From Volutella citrinella (taxonomy: Eukaryota > Ascomycota > Sordariomycetes > Hypocreales > Nectriaceae): a stretch of 64,000 nucleotides of DNA. This document shows positions 34,401 to 46,233 of the stretch, one piece after another. The notes under the pieces are model-generated. The model saw nothing but the letters and a program-made list of their open reading frames with translations. It ran no database searches and was not told where the DNA came from. Every line of letters begins with the position of its first letter. Position 1 is the stretch's first letter. Location of the stretch: positions 2,728,001 through 2,792,000 of the forward strand of contig JAWZSP010000001.1 in NCBI GenBank assembly GCA_034401135.1, read 5' to 3'. The position numbers were made by a program, and so were the translations under genes.

Positions 34401-35695
34401 CGCAAAGGTTGGTCATTGGGCCCGCTGTTGTAATGTGTTCCTTCCATGCCATGTGTATTGAATCCACGCCGCTCGCCGTGCGCCGAAGCCCCTCCACTAA
34501 TAAGCCTGCCATCGTTCGTTTTCCAGACGGGGCCTGCGCACGACGAGAGCCGCTGAAGGGGTGCGTTTACGGCGGGCGTGGTGGCGAAACCTGCCATGAT
34601 CCAGCATTGTTCAATCGTGATTCGTTATCGGTCACGCTCGTGTTGTGGCTTCGGTGACCGGTCCTCGTGCTTGTCCAGAGCCTGCCCGAGGTAGGAGTCA
34701 TCGCTCGGTGACTGATCTCCGCCTACCAAAAAAACTCCCCCATCCCGTGCACGGAGCACGCCGTACCAAAAAAAAATGTTTATTCCCACCGACGTTCACT
34801 CCGTCGAGTCCGTCCCCACCCCCACGGAGTAGCAGTTTAAGGGTGCCGCTGGCGGCTGTCGTGCTGTGATGCATGACAAGCATCCAAACCTCGTTGTCAC
34901 CCCTCACCACATGCCTGACGATAACGCCGGTGCTCCAAGGTTGCCGGATCTGCATTTGATGCAATTCTCAACCCCCACCTTGCTCTGAACATTTGCGCAT
35001 CTTGCCATCCTGTTGGCACATCCCTTCCCGCACAATTGTATCTTTTGGGAGTTCCTGCTTTCACGCCTTCCCTGCTCTGGAACGGAAGTGAGGCATGGAG
35101 CCGGAAGACCTGACCAAATCGGCTATTCCATTGGCGCGCCTTTAGTCTTCCCCCTCCAGGCCACCGCCCGTGACTAGTTTTTGCTTTTTATCATTTCCAT
35201 TTGGTGATTCTTTCTTTAGAAGGAAACTCTCCGCTCCGCCCCAGCTTACCTCCATTGCTCCAGTCCTAATTAGAGCCGTTCCTTGGAGGGCGCGCGTTCT
35301 TCAGCTAGCGTCCAGCCGCCTATTCGAGCCAACTTGGTCTGAACGGCAGGCCTCCAAACAGGAAAGCCATCCCAGGGAAGCAAGCCGGTTCCTTGGGAAT
35401 GTGGAAGGTGGTGCTGGTGCTGGTGGTGTAGGTAGGGCTGAGTGAGATGGCCCTTGACGCTTCTCTCCCAAATGGACATGTGCGTGCGTGAGGTTCTTAT
35501 ACACACCATGTGTCATATTGTGCTTGCATATCCGGAGACCGGGAATGGCTGTCTCTCATCCCTACGCCCGATGCTCAGCATGGCAACCCCCGGCAGCGCA
35601 TGGATTGTGAAGTGCTGCAGAAGCACCAGCGCCGGCAGCGCCACGTTCCGAGTGCGTACGGATACGCTGCGTAGAATCAATCACTGCACTAATAA
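31435..35695. other. Long gene-poor region upstream of pyc
   Basis: About 4.3 kb with no recognisable gene. It holds the pyc promoter, a run of 14 G at 32030-32043, repeated CACCTCACGCCTC near 31980 and 32013, GGTACC-rich spots near 32230 and 32879, and a GCGCGGGC-rich stretch near 33255. Open frames are Arg/Pro/Ser-biased readings of GC-rich DNA. Non-coding transcripts cannot be excluded. Confidence 0.4.
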
Positions 35696-36310
35696 TCAAG
35701 TGACAAGCCCTGGGTTGATCTCATGGGCCATGGCCGGCAGCGAACGCTTCATTTTGTTACACTCCGCCATGCCAATATCCAGAGAGATTTGCCGTAGCGT
35801 GCAGAAATGGCGCGCATCATGTGGCATCTTGGCCAGTGAGAGCGCCGGGACGTGATGCACCGTGGATAGCCGGCCCATGTCCATCACATCGGCCGCCCCC
35901 ATGCCTCCCTGTCTGATATCAGCCAGGAACGAACCGACGGCCTCTGTGGCCCGGCCATAGAAGCGGGAACCCAGGCGGTCAATAGCCGCCGCTGCCATAA
36001 TCAGATCGGAGCAGAGCCGGGCCCACACAGATCTGTGCTGTGCGTGCGTGCTCCTTAAGACGAGCCCTCGCCATCGGACATCCGGCCGGGGGCGGTTGGA
36101 TTCCCGTAGCCTCCCTCGTCTTGCTTGCCCGCGTACCACCCTCCTCCAGCGGCCGGCAATGGGGGACAGTCCGTGGGCAGCCAACAGGCTGCATGGTGTT
36201 TTTCCCAGCCGGCAATGGTGTCTTTTACGAGCCAAGTCCAGGACGGCGGGAATTTCAATCACTGGGCTAGCACCAAAGGCAAGCACGAATGCGGGGAAAG
36301 TATGCTTCAT
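35696..36310 (-). CDS. Doubtful orphan ORF, 204 codons
   Basis: An open frame from ATG 36310 begins MKHTFPAFVLAFGASPVIEI, which could be read as a weak signal sequence, and continues to TGA at 35696. The middle is Arg-rich and non-descript; the last 100 residues are more balanced (LIMAAAAIDRLGSRFYGRAT). The frame also stays open upstream of this ATG. It shows no known domain and no supporting introns, so chance is as likely as function. Confidence 0.18.
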   Translation of the reverse strand: MKHTFPAFVLAFGASPVIEIPAVLDLARKRHHCRLGKTPCSLLAAHGLSPIAGRWRRVVRGQARRGRLRESNRPRPDVRWRGLVLRSTHAQHRSVWARLCSDLIMAAAAIDRLGSRFYGRATEAVGSFLADIRQGGMGAADVMDMGRLSTVHHVPALSLAKMPHDARHFCTLRQISLDIGMAECNKMKRSLPAMAHEINPGLVT

Positions 36311-36599
36311 GCTCACTCGTCGGCGCCTTCGACGCCAAAGGCGCCCGAGAATAATCGAATCATCTATAACCTTTACGAAATCATAATTTTGAGCTTGCGC
36401 ATCCTTGGTCTTCGCTGCAGGTGCCCAAACCAACCAAGGCCGCGCAACCTAACAGACGGGCTCGGGGACTTCTCGCAGTTGCATGAGTTGCATCCAAGCC
36501 TGTCCACTCTCCGAAACCCGAGCTGAGGCCTCGGAGGGCCGCCATAACACGAAACCAACCCCCCGACTCTCCGACAAGTCCGCACGGCTGGCTGCTCTT

Positions 36600-37344
36600 C
36601 TATTTACTGACCGCTTCCTTGACCTGCTCAGTAGCCTCCACGGCCTTGTCCTTAGCCGCCTTGGCCATCGCCTCCTTTCCTCCCCAGTGGTTGTAGTTCA
36701 GGTATCGGTATCCTTGGGTCAGCTGGGCACACTCGTTGATGAAGTGGCAGCCGAAGAGCAGGTAGTTCGCCGGCGTCACAGCGACGGAGTATCGCATGAA
36801 AGTCAACGAGTAGATGACCAGAGCACCAGTCATCTGTCCGGAAATCCTGCGGTGTATTGTGTCAGTGACGGCCCTCGAGCTTGAACCCCCCCACGAAGGG
36901 GAACGTTGGGGTGTTGTCTTACAGGTCAGGGCTCTTCTGAGTATCCATGACGGCAGCAAGCGGGATGCCAAAGTTGGACACGGGACCCCAGAAGTCTATG
37001 CAAGATCAGTCAGCGATTCTCCCCTACGAGTTGAAGCTCGTGAGCTAGCATCCGATGCCCCTAGCTAGACATGACTCCCGCCCCGAACCGCATATCCTGA
37101 TCGTCGACCAATGGAGCATACGATGGCTCCAACGTCTTGACGATACCTTTCCGAGGATCTCTCAAGTCGTGCGTATCCATCGCGCCCCGAACTGGCCGTT
37201 GAACTGGATATCATCTCGGTGCGGGATCGGAGGCTGGTTTTGCTCTACGGAAAAGGAGGCACAGCACGTACGGGTCGAGCAGATGTAGTCAGTCCATGGG
37301 TTGGATCGGATCTTGGCGTTGATTGCCTTAACGAAAGCGGCCAT
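36600..37344 (-). CDS. mpc1: Mitochondrial pyruvate carrier subunit 1
   Basis: Three exons: 37272-37344, 36923-36995 and 36600-36846. The introns are 276 nt (GTACGT...CATAG, phase 1) and 76 nt (GTAAGA...CGCAG, phase 2). The product is 130 aa. It shows the MPC signature: THFWGPVSNFGIPLAAVMDT, then SGQMTGALVIYSLTFMRYS and AVTPANYLLFGCHFINECA, with NYNHWGG after the last membrane segment. Three hydrophobic helices are evident. The C-terminal tail is a charged Lys/Ala/Glu helix. MPC1 forms the inner-membrane pyruvate importer with an MPC2/3-type partner, which is not in this window. The start is the first ATG, giving MAAFVKAINAKIRSNP. Confidence 0.94.
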
Positions 37345-40300
37345 CTTGAATGTTCTCGAACCGTCCCTTGGTTGCGCGGTTGGTCGTGGATGAGTTGTTG
37401 AAGCCTCCGATCTGCCGAAATTCAACGTCGCCAATTTTCGGGCGCGCGATGTTGAGAGGTCACGTGCTGGCGATAGTGGTGTGCCTTCTAACCTCCCCAA
37501 CGCCAGCGCGGGCGCGGACATAGACAATCTCCGGTGTCGGGTTGCATTTCTCCCCGTCTAATCAGACATCTCGAGATTGTTAGCCAGTGTTGGAACCCAT
37601 TTGTGCTGAACACGCAGAAATCGAGTTTCTTTTGCCTGTGAGTTCGCCGGCATTTTGCAGTCGAGCATCAGCACACCTGCCTCAGGCCGTTGCTTGTCAT
37701 GCCCGTGTGTGTGGTGAACGTGCACCTGCTCATTCCCCACCAGCTGTTTGCTCCAGAATGCAACAGACTCCTCCCAGTTCCCGCTGGCCGGGTTGTCAAA
37801 TGTGATGCGGAGAACAAAAATTCTCTATTTCCGGAGCCAATCCCCTGTCACTGCATCCACCGGCAAGCAAGCAATGATGCACGCCGACAGGGCGCAGCTT
37901 CAGCAAAACCCTGGCTGCCGCACGGGTTTGGCACTCAATCTTTGCAGTGCAACTTCTTAGCACTAGTAGTAAGTACCTTGGGGCGATGGGTACATCAGCC
38001 TCAAGTATCAACTCCATGCCATGGCCACCTATGGGTGTGAGCGAGGCCTGGGGGTGTAAGCAAGATTGACCGGACTGGCCACTAGGGTGGACTCATGACA
38101 GATCTCCCCAGATATCCACGCCCTGCATCACAAGCTCCCGACGTACGGGGTATCACCCACCGAAGCAATCGTCGGGGTAGCTTGCTGCTTGGGTGCAGGG
38201 GCTGGGCCGTGTTGTCATTGCGGCTCCGGGATTGCGATCCCGACCTCTCCCGAACTATCGGCATCGGCGCGGCTTGGATCGGCAACAGTCCGCCAACGTG
38301 ACTTGTTGCCTTGAAGACACATCGGAACCTCACCGAGCAACGCCAGGATACCGATCCAGCACCGAGAGGCTACGATGATTTGACCTCTGATTCCTAGACC
38401 AAGGCACATTTCACTCCTTCTCCGAGTCGATTGCCCCTTGGGGAACTGTACCTCGGCTTTTTTTTTTTCTGTTCACCTTGAAAGTGTCCCTAGCGAAGCC
38501 CGAAATAACTGGTTAGATGGTACTTCACTAGGAACACCTAAATAATTCTTCCGGGGTTGGAAATGGGAACTACAGAGCTTATGCTGAACTCCCCGCGGGT
38601 AAGTGGAGGACTGTAGCGTTGCCAGTCCAAGCGAATCGGCTACTTGACAACAGGCCAAGCAGCGGCCTATCATTAGCCTATGCTAAAACATTCAGGAACC
38701 CGAGGCGTGTTGTCAGAGTTTTCGGGTCACGCCTAGCACGATTGCGCATCCCCACGGGGTCTCTCCCGCCATGGCATCCGACTTCTGCCGCCCGCCATCC
38801 CGCAATACTGAGCGGCAGCTTTTTTAGGCACATTGTACGTAACAGGTAGTCAGATGACTTCTCTGCTAATAATAATGGCTACCAAACCTGCGGGTGGAGT
38901 GGCGCCCTATGGAGTTATATTTCCGGACGGCGGTCCTATGCCGCTGGAAATAAGGAGTTTTCGCCCGCCCTGTATTGTTCATCTTGTTTCTCCAATGTTG
39001 TGATCATGGCGGTTCCTTAGCTTCGATAAAACCAAGGCTAGCTTTGTGCCAAGACATACCCATCCTCGAACCCAGGGCCGTGTTGGCCCTCGCTGCCTGG
39101 TTATCTCTATTCTACCTGGCCATGATTCTGTCACACTTGGTTTGATCACCCCCCCCCCCTTCCAAAATGAACCAAAAAAGCATACTAAACGAGCTTCGGT
39201 ACCATGAGGTTTCCAATAGATAGCCGACAATGTTTATTATGAGGGTTGGGCATACCCGCGCATGTCCCTCGGCCAGCGACTTATATTTTGCCCCCAAAGG
39301 CATCCTCTCCAAGAGGTCTAAAAGAACATCTTGTACGGTATTGCAAGTTCATCATACTCCGTAGTAGCTGTAAAGATCTTACGTTCAGATTTACTTCAAA
39401 TTGCCGAGGCAGCCGCATTCCTGGCCTTCAAGCCACCAACTGATTCGACCTTTGAGCGGGAGACTTGTCTTAGAGCCTTCACACCATCAACCACATATTC
39501 TGAATACATTCCAATCATGTTGGTTCGCTATCGCGAGTCTCTCAGTCCATGGACTCAGGCCTACCCCTCCGTTTCCCAGTGGAGATGGTGGAGATGGTGG
39601 CGTTGGAGGCTGAGCCTCGACATATCTGCTGCACAAGCCTGCCATCTAGGACAAGTGAGCCAAACAACAGTTTTCTCCTGGGCCATTCGAACACCGTGAA
39701 GAATGGCTCCAATCAGACGTTCACTATTCCACCAATAGCTCCAGTCCCCTACTCACCGCAACAACCCATTCGGGGAGGTTGCATGTATCAGCAGCCCGGT
39801 CGGAAGTTATGCAATGCCACTAGACTTTGGGCACATTTGCGTAGTGGGGGGTATTATTTGAGAAGAAACTGGGGATTGCTCAATCGATAATTGTAACACC
39901 ATTTTAGCGGGGTGTGGACCTGTCAGACGGGGATTCCTCTGATTTAGGCTACTCGAGCAGGTGCCTTGAAGCTTGAATTGACTCATAGACCAGGGCAACT
40001 ACCTAAAGCAGGCAGGTAGGAAGCGCATCAGCACTCAGCCATTGATCGACGCCCACAATAAATGTCGGGTCGATAGGATATCAATTTAAAAGAGATTTTT
40101 ATTCTGCCTTCATAGAGATGTAATTCTAATCACACACAAACTGGGGAATCGGACCCGTAAAGCACGCCCACCCAAGCTTTTTACCCTATACCAAGCCAGA
40201 CAAATTGACCAATCAATATGAGGCCCAAGGTTTGTCCACGATGAAGTAGGGAATGCGCTACCCGCTGCATCATATGAATTTTGGGCCGTTCTCTTCCCAA

Positions 40301-40675
40301 AGTACCACGGGCCACAGGTCAAGCCAGAGTCAGACGTTGCGGCGGTGATGATGGTGACTCATAGTGATGGGCCAATGTTTGTCATCCTATCAAATCCAGC
40401 CGCCAGACCTCGCTTTGCCACAGGCTGAGCCCCACTGGGTGGCCCAGCCTGGACGACACCTCCATTCACACAGTCAATACATAACCAGGTCACAAAACCC
40501 CCATCTCGGACAGCATCTCATCTTCCTGGTACACATTAATTTCCCTTCCCCTCTCTCTACCTTGCTAGAGCTTTGCCTTGCGCTGCTTCCCTTTCATTTA
40601 CGTATTCGAAGTCGCTTTATATTTTCACAGCGCACCATTGACAGCACGCTGGCAAATTTTGTGCCATCATCGACC
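37345..40675. other. Gene-poor region between mpc1 and the NF-X1 gene
   Basis: About 3.3 kb, more AT-rich from 38.4 to 40.3 kb. It contains a T-run at 38458-38470, an 11-C run at 39149-39159, and a tRNA-like patch on the minus strand near 40130-40215. CT-rich leader sequence of the next gene begins about 40540. No protein gene is supported. Confidence 0.45.
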
Positions 40676-43600
40676 ATGGCTGACGGAGACGGGAGCCAGG
40701 TTCCAAGCCAGGCCCAGTCCCAGGGCGGAAGCCAAAACCAGTCCAGAGGAGGCTCTCAAGGTGGGCGTCGGAGGGGACGCGGCGGCAAGGGGCGTGGTGC
40801 GGGCCGTGGCTCTGCTCGCGGAGGCAGAAATGTCCCGTCTGAGGCAGCAGCTTCGGAGCCAGCACCAGCAACCGCAACCCAAACAGACACCCAGACGCCT
40901 GCTCCCGTGTCACAGGAATCATCTCGAGGAAGGAGAGGGCGACGAGGGCCGCGAGGGGGGACTCGAGGGGGTGGCCGTGGCGGAGCTGAAGCCCAAGGCG
41001 CTGGCGCATATCGCGTGGGCCCTCAGCGACGATTCGGCGGTCGTCTTACCACCGGTACCGAGGCCGCCGACGACGCAGAACGCCATGATCCTGCATCATT
41101 GAGCGCGGAGGCTCCCGAGTTCGTTCCTGGTCAGCCTGTTGCACAGCGAAGGTGAGCATCGTGTTCGTTTCTCTTGCCCGTGCCATACTTGCTAACAGAC
41201 AACTCCAGCGACGACCAGCAGGCCCCTTCTACAAAGCCTCAGTCGCAACCACGGTCTCGTAACCGTAGAAGGCAGAAGAAGGCTCGTCCCGAGATGCCCA
41301 AGTCAACCGCCCCGGAGCTCTGGCAACGCATTCAAGAAGACATTACTAATGCCAACTATGAATGTCGAGTCTGTACCGAGGAGCTCACCCGAGAGGACGA
41401 AGTCTGGCCTTGCACCATCTGCTGGACCGTCTTCCATCTCAGCTGTGCTCAAGAGTGGTACACAACCTCTATGAAAGTAGACAATGAGACGGGCGAACCA
41501 GCCTGGCGATGCCCTGGATGCAATTCGAACCTGACCGAAGGACCGGGAGGCTACCACTGTTGGTGTAATAAAGAGACCAACCCCAGCAGCACCAGCACCA
41601 TCATCCCGCCCCATTCCTGCGGGCAAACGTGCTCGAAGCCGAGGTCTACATGCCCGCATCCATGTCCCATCCAGTGCCATCCTGGACCATGCCCACCATG
41701 CGCCGTCATCAGCCCTCCAGAGCCGTGCTTCTGCGGCAAGCAAACATCGCGAAAGCCTTGCAGGGAGACTGATTACCACAACGGTTGGACGTGCCGGGAA
41801 GCGTGTGGGGATTTACTCTCTTGCGGAGAGCACACATGCGATCAACCCTGCCACCCTGGCGTGTGCGGCGCTTGTTTGATCCCCATCACTGCCAAGTGTT
41901 ACTGCGGAAGGACCGAGAAGGAGATGAAATGCTCGGAGCAAGACGAATTGGAAGAATCATTCGATCCCGATGCCAAAGAATTCTTCACTGGCTCGTTCAA
42001 CTGCGGACATGTGTGCGAGAGGACATACGATTGCGGAATTCACAAGTGCGGGACGACCTGTCACCCGCGCGATGAGTTGCCGGCTCACTGTCCATTCAAC
42101 CCGGATGTGGTTACTCGCTGTCCCTGCGGTAAGACTGCGGTAGAGGAGCTTCTGGAACAGCCTCGACGATCCTGCGAGGAGTCCATTCCGCACTGCGACA
42201 AGCCATGCGAGAAGCCCCTTTCCTGTGGCCACCTCTGTGCTTCGGCGTGCCACGTGGGCGAATGCAAACCATGCCTTCAAACCATGGACATCGACTGCCG
42301 CTGTGGGCGGGTCTCTGGCGAGACACTGTGCCACCAGGGCGACGTCCAGAATCCCTCCTGCTTCAAAGTGTGCCAGGCGACGAGGAACTGCGGTCGTCAC
42401 CGTTGCGGAGAGCATTGCTGCCCTGGCGAGAAGAAGGCCCAGCAAAGGCTTGCTCGGCAGAAGAAGCAGCGCCTCGGAGTGGACTCGCTTCCAGTCGAGG
42501 CCGAACATATCTGTGTCCAGACCTGTGGAAGAGCACTCAAGTGCGGCACCCACTTCTGTGAACAGCTTTGCCATCGCGGGGCATGCTCGTCCTGCCCCGA
42601 GGCAATTTGGCATGACATCAGTTGTAGTTGCGGGCGAACCGTGCTTCAACCTCCCCAGCCTTGTGGAACACCTCAGCCAATATGTACCTACAACTGTCGC
42701 CGGGAGACATCTTGCGGTCATCCGACGATAGATCACCAATGCCACCCCGACAGTGCCAGCTGTCCCCCGTGTCCCTACCTTACGGATAAACTATGTGCTT
42801 GTGGGAAGACGACTGTCCCCAACAAGCCCTGCCATCTGCAACAGGCTCACTGTGGCGAGGCTTGTGGCCAGAAGCTGCAATGCGGGTAAGTTCCATACGT
42901 CGACTTTGGCAATGCAGGGAGATAGTAATGCTAACGTTGTAGACTCCATGAATGTCGCAAGCTCTGCCATCGCCCCGGAGAGTGTGGTGATGCTAGGAAT
43001 GGGTGCGAGCAGGTCTGTGGCAAGAAGAAACTGTTCTGCAACCACACTTGCCCGAATCCCTGCCATGGACAGACTCGTAGGATGACCATGGAAAAACGCT
43101 GAGTTTCGAGAAGATGCGATTCGCTAACACATGGCACAGCCTGCAACGAGTCCAATGCCTGCCAAGTCAAGATGTCGCTTTCGTGCCCTTGCGGAAACTA
43201 CAAGAAGGAGTTCAAATGTCTAGCGAGCTCCCAAAACACGGAGCCCACCCGACCCGAGATCAAGTGCGACGAAGAGTGTGAGCGTCTAGACCGGAACCGT
43301 CGCCTTGCTGCGGCGCTCAACATCGACCCCGCGAGCCACACCAACGACCACGTCCCCTACTCGGATACGACGCTCAAGCTCTACAAGGAGTTCCCTTCGT
43401 GGGGCGACGCCCAGGAGAGCCAGTTCCGCGTCTTCGCCTCAAAGGCGGACGAGGTCCGGCTCCGGTACGAGCCGATGCGCAACCAGTCCCGCCAGTTCCT
43501 GCACCTGCTGGCCAAGGACTTTGGCCTCGAGAGCAAGAGCGAGGACTACGACATCCACCGCGCCGTCGTGGTTTGGAAGACGGAGCGCTTCGTTTCGGCC

Positions 43601-44212
43601 CCGCCCAAAACGCTGGCGCAGTGCGTCAAGATCCGTGCCGCTCAGGCCGCCGAGGCCGCCGCCGCCGCCGCCCTCCGTCCCCCAAGCCCGCCGGCCATGG
43701 GCAGCGAGCCCTTCAACGGCTTCGTGCTCACCACGCCGCGCTTCGGCATCACGATCGAGGACATCACGGCCGCTCTGGAGCCGGACCTGGCGACGCTCCC
43801 GTCGTTCCAGTTTAAGATGGACTTTATTACACACATGGAGCCCAACGACGAGGTCCTGATCAAGGCCACCGCCCAATACGCCGCCTTCCTTGCGCCCGTC
43901 GAGAAGAGCCTAACTAGCCTCAAGCCCCGCCTGGAGCAGACGATCCGCCGCGAAAAGGTGGCCGAGGGCCTCCTGCTCTGCCACACGGACGCGTCCGGCG
44001 GTGTCACTCGTCGCGAGGTCTCCCGCAAGCCCGGCGCGGGAGGATGGAGCGCCGTGGCCGGCCGCGCAGCCGCGTGGAAGGCAACCACCCCAGCCGAAGA
44101 CGAGGCCAACGCGGCTCCCGGCCGCCGTTTTGTTGGGTTGAAGAAGAAGAAGCCTCAGCAGCCCGAGCCAGGAAAGGTGTGGGCCGCACTTGATGGCGAC
44201 GTCGAGTGCTAA
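40676..44212 (+). CDS. fap1: NF-X1-type zinc finger protein (FAP1/NFX1 family)
   Basis: Four exons: 40676-41151, 41209-42885, 42943-43076 and 43140-44212, with introns of 57, 57 and 63 nt. The product is 1119 aa. Residues 1-155 are disordered and RGG-rich (RGGSQGGRRRGRGGKGRG). Residues about 211-264 form a RING/PHD-like finger (CRVCTEEL...CTICWTVFHLSC...CPGC). Then come repeated NF-X1 fingers (for example CGEHTCDQPCHPGVCGAC, CGIHKCGTTCH, CGHLCASACHVGECKPC). Near residues 860-925 lies an R3H domain (RYEPMRNQSRQFLHLLAKDF). Homologues bind nucleic acid; the yeast member FAP1 interacts with FKBP12, and animal NFX1 is a transcription regulator with possible E3 ligase activity. The start has context ACCATGG. 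Confidence 0.93.
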
Positions 44213-44834
44213 AGGCCGGACGGAGCCCGCCATTGGGTCTGTCTAACATTTGCGCCCAACTAGAGCCTCCAGAGGTGCCATAAGGCGGCCGCCGTTTAGG
44301 TTACAACTTAGAGCAAGAGAAAAATGAGACATGGTTAACCAGCTTTGCCACATCGTGAACCTTTGCCTGTGTCCGTGTACATAATCCTCATTGGCCCGCG
44401 AGGCGTCACGACACCCCAAAGCCGCTGGAACCGCCAAATCTGCAGCATAAGAACCCTCAGAGAACCGGTCTTGATGTAAGACAGGACGCACACCAATCGT
44501 GAGCTCTCCATTGTCACGAGGCACACTTGGGCAGTAGTACGTAGTAGTACGAGGTCGACAATCACATGGCACGTCTCCACCCGAGACAACCATCCACACC
44601 GCTTCAATTAGCGACTGAACCTGGACAATAACATGTTCTATTAATTATGACGGCCTCCAGACCCGCAAGCTATGCATACAATCCGCGCTGAGGCGAGTTC
44701 ACTGAGAGAATGTACAAAAACAGGGTATCATTACGTCGTAGGCTGCTGACCGTCGGTCCTGGTACTTGCCCGAGGCTGCTGTGTGAAGTAAAGTACTTTG
44801 TCAGAGTGGTTGCCCTGGTCTAGATGTGAGACTT
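44213..44834. other. Convergent 3' region
   Basis: About 620 bp between fap1 and bem46 stops, including a GTAGTACGTAGTAGTAC duplication near 44535-44551. No coding signal. Confidence 0.5.
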
Positions 44835-46198
44835 TCACTTTTCCGCTACGTGGTTGTTTGCGACGTCGGCAACAAAGTCGGCCATGGCCTCGAAGTAACC
44901 CTCCTCGAGGACGCTGGAGTTGTGGTCGCCGCCCGGGAGGGGTTTCCATCGCTTGTTCGGGGCGGCGGAGATCTCAAAGAGCTGGCGCATGTGGCGCGGC
45001 CTGTGGAGGGTGTGATTAGCCCAAAACGAGTCCACTGCAACGCTGGAAAGCAAGACAATGTGATAGAGTGGGGAGATCTTCAGACAATATTCGCTTTCAA
45101 ATCCTGACCACATGGGTTCATATTTTGTGGGTGATGCAAATTTGATCATCACAAGATCAAGGAGACATGACAGTGTGTTTCAAATAGGGGTGACTTACGG
45201 CACAATCTCGTCCTGCAGCCCGCTGAGGAACAGGGTTGGCACCTTGGTGATGGTGGGGAGAAGTGACTCGCTGGGCCAGACCTGGTGGCAGAGCAGAGTG
45301 AGATACTTGGCCGGCGGGACGACGGAGGGTATGAGCTTGCGCATAGAGAGGAAAGTGTTCTCTAAAATCATGCCCACGATATTAGCGTCTCCCTGATTCT
45401 TGGCTACGAGCTTGATTGTGACGGCGCCGCCAAGGCTTTGGCCGTACACGATAAGCTTGTGATCCCGCGTCTCCGCACGCTCCCGGAGGTAGTTGAGCGC
45501 CGTCTGAGCGTCAATGTTGAGGCCTGACTCGTCGGGCTCGCCTGTTGAGGCACCGTAGCCTCTGTACTCCAGCATGAAGACGTTGCACCCGATGTAGTTG
45601 ATAATCATACGGGCAATGGGTAGTCTGTGGCCAATATTTCCCGCATTGCCGTGAAACATTAGAACGGTGACATTGGAGTTCTTGCCCCGGTTGGGGGCGC
45701 GTATGTAGTAGGCGGACAGCTTCTCTCCATCGTCGGTGGGAATGACGAGCTCTTCGAAGTTGTTGATGCCAAAGTCGGATGGCTTGGGGACGTCATTTCG
45801 AGAGTTGGCAGGAATGTGGCTCGGATATATCAGTGCCCTAATGCAAGAAAAAGATGGTTAGCGGTGGGGTGTGGGGTCACATGAGCAACGCAGGCTATAG
45901 TAATGAGGGGAGGCGGGAGGTTGCAAGATATACTTTTGCTTAAAGTAGAGGAGCGACGTGAGGACGGCAGCGACGCCCTATTGTGTGTGCGTATCATGGT
46001 TAGCTTGCGATCTTTGACGTTCCTCCATGTTGTACGACTCATGTTGGGGAAAGGTACCGTTGATGCCAAGGCGGGTAGACGCATGTAGCCGGCCACGGAG
46101 CTGAGCATCGAGACCGTCTGCTCGAGGTAGCTCGCCGACGGGACTGGAGGAGAACCGGAGCTGGACATGGTGTTGGTGCGATCTGTCTTGCCGGACAT
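44835..46198 (-). CDS. bem46: BEM46-type alpha/beta hydrolase (ABHD13 family)
   Basis: Four exons: 46058-46198, 45934-45977, 45199-45837 and 44835-45000. The introns are 80, 96 and 198 nt, all phase-consistent. The product is 329 aa. The N-terminus has a hydrophobic stretch (GVAAVLTSLLYF, about residues 48-59) that may anchor it to ER or plasma membrane, as reported for Neurospora BEM46. Hydrolase features: oxyanion motif FHGNAGN, nucleophile elbow YGQSLGG, Asp in GLQDEIVPP and His in GGDHN. So the Ser-Asp-His triad is complete. The first ATG (46198) is used. A second ATG at 46168, in better context (CACCATG), would shorten the protein by 10 residues. A substrate is not known. Confidence 0.92.
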
Positions 46199-46203
46199 CT
46201 ATT

Positions 46204-46233
46204 GTAGCGGTAGCGGTAGCGGTAGCGGTAACG
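46204..46233 (-). repeat. CGCTAC hexanucleotide repeat in the bem46 leader
   Basis: On the sense strand of bem46 the leader reads one CGTTAC unit and then four CGCTAC units, ending 5 nt before the first ATG. Such a repeat may vary in copy number between strains. Confidence 0.7.

Noticed and set aside
33019..34700. Several 60-220 codon frames on both strands
   Set aside because: They overlap each other in multiple frames, are Arg/Pro/Ser-rich and lack introns or motifs. Treated as non-coding.
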